Positions 44,801-55,484 are shown, numbered from the stretch's first letter. The stretch is 64,000 bases of DNA from Nymphaea colorata (GCF_008831285.2 NC_045140.1:14032233-14096232), one strand, 5' to 3'. A program made the numbers and translations. The notes: generated from the sequence alone by a model not told the origin.

Positions 44801-46111
44801 CTTGAAACCTTTGCCCCTGTTGCCAAACTGAAAACTGTGAGGGTCATATTAGCACTTGCCGTGAAAAAGGGGTGGAGCATGGATCAACTTGATGTTAAGA
44901 ACGCATTCTTGAATGGCAATCTAGAAGAAGAGGTCTATATGAGTATGCCTCCTGGATATGTTCAAAGCGGAAAATGCTGTCATCTTAAGAAATCCTTGTA
45001 TGGATTAAAGCAGTCTCCTAGAGCATGGTTTGAAAGACTGAGGATAGTGATGAAGACAAATGGATACAAACAGGGAAATGGTGATCACACCCTATTCATT
45101 AAGCAGAGAGATGGCCTGGTGAGTCTTCTTCTTGTGTATGTTGATGATATGATAGTCACAGGTGACGATGAAGAAGAGAAAAAGAAGATGAAGGAGAGGT
45201 TAGCTGCTGAATTTGATCTTAAAGATTTGGGTAAACTAAGGTACTTTCTGGGGATAGAGATTGCTCGGTCAGAGACAGGGCTGGTTATGAGCCAAAGGAA
45301 ATACACTCTGGATCTTCTAAAGGAGACAGGCAAACTTGGATGCAGACCCTTTCAAACTCCAATGGAGTCTGGTACAAAGATAAGCATCAAAACTGGCAAC
45401 ATCCTAGATGAAAAAGGAAAAGGGCGGTATCAGAGGCTAGTTGGTAAGCTCATCTATCTTACTCTTACTCGCCCTGATATTACTTATGCTGTGAATGTGT
45501 TGAGTCAGTTTATGCATGCTCCTACTGATTGTCACTGGAAGAGTGCAGAAAGAGTGTTGGGGTATCTAAAGAATAACCCAGGAAAAGGATTACTCTATAC
45601 TCAGCAAGACCAACTTAATATTGAAGGATACTCTGACGCAGATTGGGCCGGATGTACTGATACTAGGAGGTCTACCACAGGGTACTGCATCTTTCTGGGA
45701 GGTAACCTGGTTGTATGGAGAAGTAAGAGGCAGGAAGTTTGCTCTAGATCCAGTGCTAAGGCTGAATACAGAGCTGTGGCTATGGGAGTTACAGAAATGT
45801 TATGGTTAAAGATTCTCCTAGCAGATATTGGTGTTAAAACAGAAGAGAAGATGAGGATGTACTGCGACAACAAGTCTGCAATTAATCTTGCGAATAATCC
45901 CGTTTTGCATGACAGAACTAAACATGTGGAGATTGATCGCCACTTCATACGGGAACGCATAGATTCAAAGGAGTTGATCCTACCTTATATGAAGTCTGAA
46001 GATCAAATTGCAGATGTTCTAACCAAAGCCTTATGTACATCTCAATTCGAGAAAAATGTAAGCAAGCTAGGCATGTTTGACATGTATGCCAAGCTTGAGG
46101 GGGAGTGTTAA
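41810..46111 (+). CDS. C5 Copia gag-pol polyprotein, open frame with an RNase H active-site change
   Basis: 1433 residues from ATG 41810 (MAEEMSLKIDD); the frame is open upstream only through leader. Domains: gag zinc knuckle CSHCNKSGHSVDFC (253-266); protease DSGATHHMTG (from 355); integrase D (HSDVWG, about 551), D (TDNARE, about 613) and E (GVAERKNR); reverse transcriptase YVDD (about 1110); RNase H SDADWAG (about 1275) and MYCDNKSA. At residue 1317 (AAG, 45758-45760) the usual SSAEAEYRA reads SSAKAEYRA, which removes the glutamate expected to align with the second catalytic acid of RNase H. There is also an extra His in INHRMPTRV compared with C4 and C6. The stop TAA lies inside the 3' LTR. 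Confidence 0.95.
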   Translation: MAEEMSLKIDDALDSGSNTKSEILPVQVTSIRLNKDNYLSWSAALEIGITSRGRLPYITGEKPAPSKTDPRWATWTLEDSQVKVWIISSVSADIQPLILRKSTAYDMWTVLARMYGRKKRVLRTYQIKRSIYSLKQGDLSVAAFFAALKTKWEELDYHVNDDWHCGSDHALYWDKEWMDRTFLFLGGLRDEFESIRSQILNCDEVPGIEEVYARVESEEQRRQVMHIDTSQGSSPSAFVSRASGIGQRPVRRCSHCNKSGHSVDFCWDLHPERRLVRGRPPSSRRSPSVPEPSQSSPSNVAKSKLSSDQIKELQAYISRLSTTQEDTSTSEGAKLAQALVATSDQGNSSHGDWIVDSGATHHMTGDPKMFQEYKLSSGQQRVSMADGSSISVAGKGSLSLLNKYCLHNALHVPNIPVNLLSVSSITKELNCNLIFSADRCFLQDLVTGQKIGIGSAIDGLYRLPVQVASALISATSGQLSGMEDRSTIMRWHERLGHLPFPLIKKLFPSLFHYVSMDSFTCEVCQLAKHVRASYPISFNKTTRPFALVHSDVWGPSGVPTCRGFHYFMTLIDDYSRCTFVYLLKKRSEVPVIVKNFVAFVETQFQTSVQAFRTDNAREYVSQSLDDFLKSKGIVHETSCSYTPPQNGVAERKNRHLLDVTRALLFHRQVPKRYWGDALLTSAHLINHRMPTRVLQGHSPYSMLWPSQNPWPLTPRVFGCVCFVHDHSPTLKKLDPRSVKAVFLGYSSTQKGYKCVDPTTSKVYVSRDVTFHEHEAYFHVNPLQGEYLGHSSEEYSSNQLIQFTDFLDYKASESVADTVRDDRDRHMDEGLDDNQPTARDHLFGQVYRRKKTDVIENVDVTNPNPVSSPDDPSLINEELPIALRKGTRSCTSHPIQRFVSYAKLSKDYKCFITSLSKSVIPRCVEDAREDPKWLQAMTEEMNALAKNDTWEVVDIPKGTHLVGSKWVFNVKYKPDGTVERYKARLVAKGFSQKYGIDYLETFAPVAKLKTVRVILALAVKKGWSMDQLDVKNAFLNGNLEEEVYMSMPPGYVQSGKCCHLKKSLYGLKQSPRAWFERLRIVMKTNGYKQGNGDHTLFIKQRDGLVSLLLVYVDDMIVTGDDEEEKKKMKERLAAEFDLKDLGKLRYFLGIEIARSETGLVMSQRKYTLDLLKETGKLGCRPFQTPMESGTKISIKTGNILDEKGKGRYQRLVGKLIYLTLTRPDITYAVNVLSQFMHAPTDCHWKSAERVLGYLKNNPGKGLLYTQQDQLNIEGYSDADWAGCTDTRRSTTGYCIFLGGNLVVWRSKRQEVCSRSSAKAEYRAVAMGVTEMLWLKILLADIGVKTEEKMRMYCDNKSAINLANNPVLHDRTKHVEIDRHFIRERIDSKELILPYMKSEDQIADVLTKALCTSQFEKNVSKLGMFDMYAKLEGEC
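46094..46105 (+). other. C5 polypurine tract
   Basis: CTTGAGGGGGAG directly before the 3' LTR, overlapping the end of gag-pol, as in C4. Confidence 0.9.
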
Positions 46112-46383
46112 CATATCATGTGTAGGGAACCGGGTCTGGATCCAGACCCGGTCCCATGGGCACGGGTACCGAGAGTGGCTCGGTACCCTAGGCGTTTTTC
46201 CCTCTTATTTAATCTCACTTATAGTGTAATTGTTGATTAAGTGATATAAGATTTTCTCTCTCCTAGGGTTGCGGTTGTGCACCTAGGTTAGAGCTTCTCC
46301 GTGGTTTTTCACCTCTCTTTGAGGTTTTCCACGTATATTGTGTGTTCCTTCTCTTTCTCTCCATCTTGGTGTGTGTTTCTACA
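46106..46383 (+). repeat. C5 3' LTR (278 bp)
   Basis: Identical by eye to 41206-41483 and followed by the target duplication TTTAG. Its first six bases TGTTAA contain the gag-pol stop. Confidence 0.96.
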
Positions 46384-46430
46384 TTTAGAAAAAAAAAAAA
46401 GTTTTAGGGTTAAAAGGTCGGGGTGTGACA
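46384..46430 (+). repeat. Gypsy-1 5' LTR, last part
   Basis: Begins with the C5 target duplication TTTAG, then poly-A, and ends AAAAGGTCGGGGTGTGACA, matching the 3' LTR end at 53192-53210. Confidence 0.92.
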
Positions 46431-46434
46431 GTTT

Positions 46435-46446
46435 TGGTATCAGAGC
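46435..46446 (+). other. Gypsy-1 primer binding site
   Basis: TGGTATCAGAGC, four bases after the 5' LTR end. Initiator-tRNA-Met type. Confidence 0.9.
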
Positions 46447-46666
46447 CATAGCAAACCCCATTATGGATGTGAGTTAAAGTCTATCTGTGAAGCCGTGTTG
46501 CGCAGGTACGCATTTGTTTGATTAGTTGGTTATTGTAGTTTTGATTTTTCAAGTATAAGTATGTAATGTGATCTATGTTTTGAACTTCGTGCTAATGCAC
46601 GTTGTGATTTGACTTGTGAGTTTGGTATTAGTCGTGATTTGAGAATAAAGGATCTTGTTTGTGCAG

Positions 46667-47608
46667 ATGGAATATCATCGTAGGGGTAAGAAGCGTGCTG
46701 GGCCGTCTTCAGAGGCACATAGAGTGTCTAGCCCAACCCATTCTGATGCGCATACTCCGCGGGGTGACGCTGCGTCAGAGCCCCAGTATGCCCAGCTAGG
46801 TGGGGGTGCCCAAACCCCACCGAGACAGACTCCGCTAGTGGATCAGCAGACTATATTGCTGACCACGTTGCAGACGCTGACCACGTTAGTGCAGTCGATG
46901 GTCGGTAATCAGAGGAGCAATGCATCTCCTTCAGGAGACACCAGTGCTCCAATTCGGGAGAAGGCAACGACAGTGTCTTATCAGCAGTGTATGGCGATGC
47001 AGCCGCCTATCTTTTCAGGAGGAGGCAGTCATGACAAGGCAAAGGACTGGATTGAAGAGGTTGAACGTATTTTTGCGCTTCTGAAAGTGCCAGAAGAAGA
47101 TAGAGTGAACTATGGCTCCTATTTGTTGAAGGGTGATGCCAAGAATTGGTGGCAATCAACTAGTGAGATTCGGTTCGCTGGCCAAGGGTCAATATCATGG
47201 AAGCAGTTTAGAGATTCCTTCTTTAGCACATACTTTCCAGTGTATGCCAGAGACAAGAAAATGCAAGAATTTCTAGATTTGCAGCAGAATCAGTCGAGCT
47301 TAGAAGAGTACATTACGAGATATCGACACTTGGAGGTGTATTGCCCACACCTTTACACTACAGATGAGGCCAGAGCAGGCAAGTTTGTGCGTGGGCTGCG
47401 AGATGGACTACGAAGCAAAGTGTTGACAAGTAGACCTCGTGACTTGGATGAGGCAGTTACAATGGCACGATGCATAGAAGAAGATTGGGTAAGGACACAG
47501 AAGGATCATCAGAAGAAAGCAGGCCAGCATTCACAAGGTGGACGGACACAGGTAAAGCGCCAACACTTTGCGGGCAGGACAAGGCCTTATGAGAGGCGGG
47601 ATGATTGA
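46667..47608 (+). pseudogene. Gypsy-1 gag, truncated by a stop
   Basis: The frame opens at ATG 46667 (MEYHRRGKK). A retrotransposon gag domain covers about residues 120-285: AKDWIEEVERIF, LLKGDAKNWWQS, WKQFRDSFFSTYFP, LEEYITRYRHLEVYCP and KFVRGLRDGLRSKV. The frame ends TGA at 47606-47608 (YERRDD), just before the zinc-knuckle region. The knuckle continues in the same phase but itself has a TGA in place of a residue (CLHCGGM, stop, RFIKDCP, near 47736-47782). In an active relative gag and pol would be continuous, so this copy is defective. Confidence 0.88.
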
Positions 47609-50600
47609 ACTTTCAGACGGAACCTGCCTACCCGTAGTGAGGCCACACAGGGGTCAGTGGCCACTCCGACTTCTCAGAAGTGCCCCACTTGTTCTCGTGT
47701 GCACCTCGGGAAGCCGTGCTATCGGGTGACTGGGGCTTGTTTACACTGCGGAGGTATGTGACGCTTTATCAAGGATTGCCCGTTGAAGAAAGAAAGAGAA
47801 TTGAAGAAGCTTGAAGTCTGTTCTTCTAGCGCATGACAGACGTCTGGGCGTGTCTACGCTACTACTGTGGAGGAGCTTCAGGCACACGACCTCGTTGAAG
47901 GTACTTTACTTGTCAGCTCTCATATTGCTAGAGTGTTATTTGATGCAGGAGCGACGCATTCTTTTATATCTAGTTGATTTGCTACCTCACTAGAGTGTCG
48001 GCTAGAAGAATGCCGTATGTTTTAAAAGTTGTTAGCCCGATGCATGCTCAAGAGTTGTGTCGTGAGTATCTTCCTGATGTGGACGTGGAAATCCATCAAC
48101 TTCACCTACCCGCACAGTTGGTGATCCTAGGTCTCAGTGAGTTTGATGTGATTTTGGCTATGGATTGGTTGTATGCGCATTATGCCATGATAGATTGCAG
48201 GAAGAAGCAGATACATATGTTGACTAATGAAATGTAGCCTGTGGAATTTCATGCTCGTAGGGCCAGTCGAACTAATAAGATATTGGTGTCTGCATTGAAG
48301 GCTAAGCGATGGATAGAAAGTAGAAGCGTTGCTTTCTTCAATGAGGCTGAACGGATGAAATTGCAGGATGTTGCCATGGTGAGTGAGTATCCTGATGTGT
48401 TTCCTGAGTAATTGTCGAGTTTGCCTCCAACTCGAGAAGTGGAGTTCAAGATAGAGTTGTTACCAGGGACAACTCCTATTTCTAAGGCACCCTACCGTAT
48501 GGCACCAGTAGAGTTAAAAGAGTTGAAGAAGCAACTGCAGGAGCTCTTAGATAAGGGCTTCATCCGACCTAGTGTGTCTCCTTGGGGAGCACCTGTATTG
48601 TTTGTGAAAAAGAAAGATGGGACTATGCGCTTGTGCATAGATTATCGTATGTTGAATCAAGTCACCATCAAGAATAAGTATCCGCTTCCAAGAATTGAAG
48701 ACTTGTTTGATCAGCTTAAGAATGCAAAGGTTTTCTCTAAGATCGATCTGAGGACAGGCTACCATCAACTCTTGATACGGGAGGAAGATGTTTCTAAGAC
48801 TGCTTTTCGAACCAGGTATGGGCATTATGAATTCAGGGTCATGCCTTTTGGGTTGACTAATGCTCCTGCAGCGTGCATGGACCTCAGGAATCGGGTTTTC
48901 CAAGAGTTCTTGGATCGTTTTGTTATTGTGTTTGTTGATGATATTTTGGTGTACTCGGAGAGTGAGGCAGAGCACAGAGACCACTTGAGAAGTGTGCTGA
49001 GTCTTTTGCGCAAGCATAAGCTTTAAGCCAAATACTCAAAATGTGAATTTTGGCTAGAGAAGGTAAACTTTCTGGGTCATGTGATCTCGAAGGATGGAGT
49101 ATCCGTCGATCCGGCTAAGGTGTCAGCTGTTCAGGATTGGAGGACACCTTGCAGTGTAACTGAGGTTAGAAGCTTTTTGGGATTGGCAGGATACTATCGC
49201 AGGTTCATACAAGACTTTTCAAAAATAGCTACGCCCATGACTAAGCTATTGAGAAAAGGAGTGAAGTTTGTGTGGAATGAAAAGTGTGAGAAGAGTTTTC
49301 AAACTCTGAAGGTCAAGCTTACTACTGCCCCTATTTTGACGCTTCCATCAGGTCATTCTGGTTTGGTGGTGTACACTGATGCTTCGGGGATCGGATATGG
49401 TTGTGTGTTGATGCAGCATGGCCGTGTAGTGGCTTATGCATCAAGGCAGTTGAAGGCCCATGAGCAACACTATCTCACTCATGATTTGGAGTTGGGAGCA
49501 GTTGTGTTCGCATTGAAGATGTGGAGACACTATCTTTATAGTGCAACATTCGAGGTGTTTACAGATCACAAGTCCTTGAAGTATATATCCTCGCAAAGGG
49601 ATCTCAACTTGAGGCAAAGAAGATGGATCGAATATTTAAAGGATTATGATTTCACCATATTGTATCATCCAGGCAAGGCGAATGTGGTGGCAGATGCGTT
49701 GAGCAGGCATGCCAAGGCGACATTGTGCAGTATGTTGACTCGTTCTTGGACATTATTACAAGATGTGATAGCTCGGCAGCCTTACATTTGTGATGAGAAC
49801 AAGGCAACGATGACGGCCTTGATTCGGCAACCTTTGATGGAAGAACTTGTAATGAAACAAAAGGAAGATCTAGAGTTTGCTAAGAACATGGAAGAAAGCA
49901 AGAAGACAGATTCTCTTTGGCATCAAGATTTGCGGTTTCGGCAGAGATTAAGAGTTCCTAGAGATGAAGGGGTGAAGCGTCTGTTGCTTGATGAAGCTCA
50001 CAAATCTAAGTTTTCTATTCATCCTGGCAGTACAAAGATGTTTCAAGATATGAGAAGAAATTTTTGGTGCCCTGGAATGAAGCGTGAAATTGCAAAATAT
50101 GTGGCAAAGTGCTTAGTTTACCAACAGGTAAAATCAGAGCATCAGCGGCCAGGAGGCTTGTTGCAAAGAATCGATATTCCAGTGTGGAAATGGGAAGACA
50201 TTACGATGGATTTTGTCGTTGGGTTGTCTCGTACCAAAAGACAACAGAATGCCATATGGGTGATTGTTGATCGACTGACGAAGTCCGCTCACTTTCTGCC
50301 AATCAAAACCAGTCAATCATTGGAAAGTCTCGCAGAGTTGTATATTGGCGAGATAGTAAGATTGCATGGAGTGCCAAAGTCTATCATTTCGGATCGAGAT
50401 CCGCGTTTTACCTCTAGGTTTTGGGGGCAATTACAGAGGGCTTTGGGTACCAAGCTTAAGCACAGCATTCCATCCCCAAACTGATGGGCAATCAGAGAGG
50501 ACTATTCAGACCTTAGAAGACATGTTGTGTGCATGTGTCTTAGAGTGGAAAGGAGAATGGGACAAACATATGAAAGTGACAGAATTTGCTTATAATAACA

Positions 50601-51255
50601 GTTACCACTCTAGTATTGGGATGGCACTATTTGAGGCTTTGTATGGAAGGCCGTGCAGATCTCCAACTTGTTGGACCGATTATGTGATGGCAAGATCGAA
50701 AACCCTTTAGTATTGCAACACTACACCGACCAAGTGAAATTGATAAGAAAGAAGTTGTTAACTGCTCAGAGTAGACAAAAAAGTTATGCTGACATTCGTC
50801 GTAGAGAATTGGCTTTTGAGGTGGGTGATCATGTGTTTTTAAAGATTTCTCCTACTAAAGGTGTTTTTCGCTTTGGTGCGAAAGGAAAATTGAGCCCGAG
50901 GTTCGTAGGACCTTTTGAGATATTAGAGAAGATTGGAGAGGTGGCATACAGATTGGCGTTACCACCAGATTTGAGTCACGTTCATGACGTCTTCCATGTT
51001 TCCATGCTTCGAAAATACGTACCAGATCCGACACATGTGATTGATTTTCAAGGTATTCTAGTACAAGATGATTTGACAATGGAAGAACAGCCCATTAGAA
51101 TTGTGGATCATCGAGAGCAAGTGCTTCACACGAAGAGAATTCCTTTAGTGAAGGTGAAATGGCAGTACCATGGGTTGAAGGAGGGTACATGGGAGCATGA
51201 GGAGGACATGCGGAAGCAATATCCACACTTGTTCTTGCATTCAGGTATGACCTAA
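47609..51255 (+). pseudogene. Gypsy-1 pol: protease, reverse transcriptase, RNase H, integrase, chromodomain-like end
   Basis: Order of motifs: protease LFDAGATHSFIS (about 47935-47975); reverse transcriptase from [21 protein letters not shown] (about 48440), with FVDDILVYS near 48930; a stop after LLRKHKL (49024); then [15 protein letters not shown]; RNase [12 protein letters not shown] (about 49370) to the connector; integrase [17 protein letters not shown], with the second zinc cysteine changed (CLVYQQ), catalytic DFVVGL and DRDPRFTS; a frameshift at about 50480, NGQSERT-type continuation in the next frame, and a further shift near 50690. The last segment VKVKWQYHGLKEGTWEHEEDMR is chromodomain-like. 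At least five disabling changes were seen. Confidence 0.88.
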
Positions 51256-51256
51256 A

Positions 51257-51292
51257 TTTCGAGGACAAAATTTTTTTTTTAGGAAGGTAGGA
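51257..51292 (+). other. Gypsy-1 polypurine region before the 3' LTR
   Basis: TTTCGAGGACAAAATTTTTT then AGGAAGGTAGGA leads directly into the LTR. The block resembles the conserved pre-LTR sequence of plant Tekay/Del chromoviruses. Confidence 0.8.
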
Positions 51293-53210
51293 TGTAACGC
51301 TCGTTGTTTGGCAGGACGGGTCGGGTCAGGGTCCAGACCCGGACCTGAGCCCTCACGTGTGAGCGAGCCCGACTCCGACTCCGCCTCCCCTCCCTCGTCT
51401 TTCCTTCTTCTCCGTCTTTCCCCTCTTCGTCTGCTACGACTGTAGCTTGGTGAAGCTCGAGGGCGGTGGGTGGAGCAGCGGCGAAGGTGACGGAAGGGGG
51501 CAGCGGCAGCGGCGGCGACGGAGGTGGAATTGATTGTATGTAGTAGGAATCTTATCTTGTGTTTGTGTTTGCAAGTACACCGGGTACGTCCCGTCGACCT
51601 TGAGCTACCGGAGTCGAAGCTCGAGGCATTTTGAAGATTCTTGTGAACGCGCCACAGGTATGGCGACATTCCAGGCAAATCCCTGCCTGGGCAAGTGAAT
51701 GAATGTGTGTTCCTAGGATCATGGGATCTTAGGATTTGTGATGTGAATTGATTGAGTGTTCCGTGAATGAATGTGTGTATGCATGTACATAAATTGATAT
51801 ATGATATGAATTGTTTTGAAAGGCTTATTGTAATTGTTTTGATAATGTTACGCATTTGCATGTGCATGCTAGAATTGATAACTGTTTAGGACAGATGAGG
51901 CGGGGTATCGAGTCGAGTGTCTCCTCGACCCCAATTGTGCATTAGAAAGCATCCTAGAATGATAACTGCATAGGACAGCTACGAGCCCACCACAGATTGA
52001 GACTACTCTCTGTGGTTTGGCTAAGTTTTCAAAGATGTGATTGTTATGATGATGAATGTGAATGTTATGTTTATTGAATACCCATTGCCGCGGGCAATGA
52101 TGCAAATGTTTGCACAGTGGGTAGTTGTACCCATATTGTTATGACAGCTAGCCAAAACTGTTGGGGTTATGTGTAACCCTCGTGTGGAGGCAATTGGAGG
52201 TGTGGGTTCACTCGTGAAGTGAACCAACCTCATGAGCTAGCCAGTTAATTGTGTTTGTGCAAGTATAAGAATGAAAGAATAAGAGATGAGAGGCCAGTGG
52301 GATGTGACTATGTGTATGGGAGTTGTCCCGCTTTCGCCACTGGTCTCGCCTGTTCGGAGCGCAGGCGGTGCAAGGCCCCAGGGTACTGTTGTGTGATGTG
52401 CTTGGAGCGTAGGCTCCCGCCTTCCCAACCTGGGTGTCCTAGGGAAGGCTGAGTATCTCTCCTTGGAATTCACACATTCATGGATGAGTGCTCTACCGCT
52501 GCAGCGGATAGATGGATCCATACTGTTCTGGGCCACCACGGGGGTTGTCTCTCGGCTGTGGGCCGCCCGCGGTGTGCACGTGCCTGTGTTTGCACCCACA
52601 GGAACTGTAAATTCACTGATAGTAATGAAACTGAAACGTATAGGATTGTTGTGCATGTGACTGTTGTGCTTATGAATGCAAGTGACATGTTGAGGATGCC
52701 TTGCATATGATTGAAATTATGTTATTGTAGCCATTGAGTGGCCTCTGCATGTCGTGTCTTGACACGACATAATGATAGATTGTTCTGATGTTTGCTTGTG
52801 TGCTGAGCCCGACCTAAGAGGGCTTGGACTTTTCCTGGCTTGTTGCCAGCGAAGGCTAAGCCTTCAGTTGTTTCTTTTTTTCAGGTTTTGATGGACCCGG
52901 GCAGCAGGCTGAGCAGATGGCTACACTCACGTCCTACTGGGGAGGTTTTGGGTTTTGTTTTTTTTTTGTAGTGCCGGCGCGTCAGGTTTTGGTTTTACTG
53001 ATGCCTTGTTTTTTATTAGGCATCGATGTTGTGATTTTGGGGCATTTTTGTCAAATGTACAGTTGAATTGAAATGCTATATAATGGAAAGCTTGCCCCAT
53101 TGTTTTGAATTGCTTGGCTCATTCCTTTCTGAACTATTGTGTAGTCACACCTCGAAGTAGGATGTTAGAAAAAAAAAAATGTTTGAGTGTCAAAAGGTCG
53201 GGGTGTGACA
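51293..53210 (+). repeat. Gypsy-1 3' LTR (1918 bp)
   Basis: TGTAACGCTCG...GTGTGACA. It is uninterrupted by insertions but lacks the ~1.06 kb present in the 5' LTR; the join is just after GGCGACGGAGGTGG, near 51527. Many substitutions separate it from the 5' LTR, so the element is old relative to C4 and C5. Long minus-strand open frames here are by-products of base composition. Confidence 0.92.
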
Positions 53211-54760
53211 GAGATGCTACTGCAAAGGAGAAGGCTTTGATGTGAAAGAGGATGCAGCAACATCTACAGGGACAGAAAGGAAATAGAGCCCCTCGCGTTC
53301 ATGGCCGCCACCAATCATCTTCCTAGTTTGTAAGTCCTGAAAAGAACATGAACCAGGATAAAAAATGACTCTACACTGTAAATCTCAAGCCAATTGCTTA
53401 ACAGATAGTAGGTTAACAGGAAATCAAAGAGCATATAGCACATGTGTAATGGTGCCAAAAGGTGTGAGGTAGATATCACTGCTGCCCAAGATAGGGGACA
53501 ACTTGCCATCAGCCAACCTGACGTGTTGTGGTGTAGTGCACCTGGTGAACGATAAAAACATCTATGGCTGATTACAACAATGTCTGGATGCTCCTGAGTC
53601 AATCATCCATATCATACCTGGGTCACTGGTAGGGGCACCAACAGAGAAAGTCGAGTCTATTGCAGCTGTGTTGGTCGAAGCTGGGGTAGACCTCTGAGCT
53701 AGAACCAACTCATATTCTTTCTTGCTTAAGTTGAGTGAATACGATGAAGAACATGTAGGAGACTCAACCATAAAAGTTGTAGCCTGTGAGGGAATTGCAA
53801 TTGCAGTAGAAGAAGAAGACCCTTTTCCTGTACTCATTCTCCCTCCACCACGTCTTGGTGGACCAACAGAAGGGAGATGAGGATGCTTGTCCCAACATCG
53901 GTTCTCTAGATGCCCTAATTTACCACAATAAGAGCATTGAAATCTCCCACGTCCTGCACCACGTCCCCTAATTCCAACAAAAGAACTATGGCTACGTCCT
54001 CCTGACATCACAAGTGCAGAGACTGGGGTGTCATGCATAGGCAGGGTTAGAGTGACTGCAAGCCGACTCAACCTATTATAAGTATCTACTAAGTCTAGGA
54101 GGTCACTGCTTGTGAGAATTTGAGACTTCGCCACAGAATACTCCAAAGACAACCCAAAAAGAAACTTTGCTACCATACCAGTTTCAAAATGTGATGCATA
54201 ACAGCGCTTGCAAGGTGGGCGAAGAGCCTTTAACCGTTCATATGCAACCGTCAATGTAGCAAAATACTGTGGCATATCTTGATCTCCTCGCCGTATGTTA
54301 CAAAGCTCCTCTTCCAATTGTAAAATTTTAATAACATTAGTAGCATGAGAATACGTCTTCAAGAAAGACCACATATCTTTAGCTTTGGTGTAGTATGCAA
54401 TTGTTGGAGCTATACGAGACTCGACACTGTTCATAATTCATGCCATTACAATGTTATTATCTTCATCCCACGCAGCATATTTCCCTTTTTTCTCAAGGGT
54501 TCATCTTCTTCAATAATATATTTCTTTCTATGACCAGCACAGACATCATAATACCCTGGACCAGATTTCATAATTCGAACCATCAAGTTTGATTGTGGTT
54601 CCATATGAAAAGGAGTTACCAATCATCTTATATTCATTAGAACTTTCTGACCTACTACCGTCAGCCTTAGTAGGAAACAGAAAAAAAACTGACACACGAT
54701 AGTAAGATGCAAGTATGCAACAGTCAAATACCGAAGAGAAATATATTTCTACTATCCTCA
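53211..54760 (-). pseudogene. C3 gag, protease and start of the integrase region
   Basis: Minus strand, from about 54670: TKADGSRSESSNEYKM, where the expected initiator methionine codon appears changed to AAG; then SYGTTIKLDGSNYEIWSRVL followed by a stop. Then the UBN2-type gag core (MNSVESRIAPTIAYYTKAKDMWSFL, LQLEEELCNIRRGDQDM, KFLFGLSLEY..AKSQIL), the zinc knuckle CSYCGKLGHLENRC (near 53950), the protease WMIDSGASRHCC (near 53615), a stop, and the decayed linker to REGLYFLSV. The sequence ends at the Gypsy-1 insertion. Two or more stops and a lost start mark it as non-functional. Confidence 0.88.
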
Positions 54761-55472
54761 AAGATCATACAGGCATCACATGATAGATAGCCAAACAAAT
54801 CTGTAATCACAGGAACTGCCCACATCTAAACAGCATAACAAAGAGTAGCATGATGGATAGCAAACAAATCTGTAAACATAGGAACTGCCTACGTCTGAAC
54901 AGCATAACAGAGAGTAGAAGATAGATTACAGAAAAATTTTTTTTGTTATTCTTGGTCGACTGCCATTGATTTCCAGTTTCTGCTGCTATCTGTCAACTGT
55001 TTACACTTTCAGAAACTGAAACAGCTGCTGTTTTCAGTTTCCTCACACACCGTCAACGCAAATTCTGCTTTCTACCGACTGTTTACACCTTCAGAAAACT
55101 GAAACTGTTGTTGTTTTCAGTCTCCTCACATACCATCAGCAGAACATCATCCACTTAAAAAAAATCCACATTCATCACGCCTCAAACATCATAAAAAAAC
55201 AGATCTGCCCCACACGATCTGTTTTTCCTCATATCAAACAGCAGCCACGAGATCCACTTAAGGATCTGATCACGCCTTCCACATAGGCGTGATCAGTCCT
55301 TCTCCATGCAGCACACACCAAACTTTATTTCTTTACCGCCTCCCTCTTGGTGGGTAAGAAGAAATAAAGATGGGCGACGAGAAGAGGAAAGAGAAAGAAG
55401 CCGCCGGAGGAAGAAGTTGCCGGAGAAGGAGGAGTAGCCGGAAAACTTACTTGGTCGTCACCGGCGGTGGAG
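54761..55472 (-). other. C3 leader between primer site and gag
   Basis: About 700 bases of untranslated leader. A diverged direct repeat is visible (ATAGATAGCCAAACAAATCTG near 54782 and a similar block near 54850; CAGTTTC..CTCACA..CCGTCA blocks near 55035 and 55120). I see no gene in it. Confidence 0.55.
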
Positions 55473-55484
55473 GCTCTGATACCA
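55473..55484 (-). other. C3 primer binding site
   Basis: GCTCTGATACCA on the plus strand is the reverse complement of TGGTATCAGAGC and abuts the LTR. Confidence 0.93.

Larger units (their letters stand above)
41206..46383 (+). mobile_element. C5: young Ty1/Copia retrotransposon, 5178 bp
   Basis: LTRs of 278 bp that read as identical (41206-41483 and 46106-46383), a perfect 5-bp target duplication TTTAG (41201-41205 and 46384-46388), an intact primer site and one open gag-pol frame. It inserted near the end of the Gypsy-1 5' LTR. It belongs to the same group as C4 but has a clearly different LTR. One likely catalytic substitution in RNase H suggests that this copy may not transpose on its own. 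Confidence 0.96.
32913..53210 (+). mobile_element. Gypsy-1: Ty3/Gypsy chromovirus-like retrotransposon (Tekay/Del type likely) with two nested Copia elements
   Basis: The LTRs begin TGTAACGCTCG (32913 and 51293) and end GGTCGGGGTGTGACA (46430 and 53210). A GAGA(T) target duplication flanks the whole (32909-32912 and 53211-53215). The primer binding site is at 46435. The internal part 46431-51292 encodes gag, protease, reverse transcriptase, RNase H, integrase and a C-terminal chromodomain-like segment in Gypsy order. The motif GAGGACAAAATTTTTT before the 3' LTR and the WEHEEDMRKQYPHLF end fit Tekay/Del chromoviruses. The 5' LTR is split by C4 and C5. Stops and frameshifts in gag and pol make it non-autonomous now. 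Confidence 0.92.
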
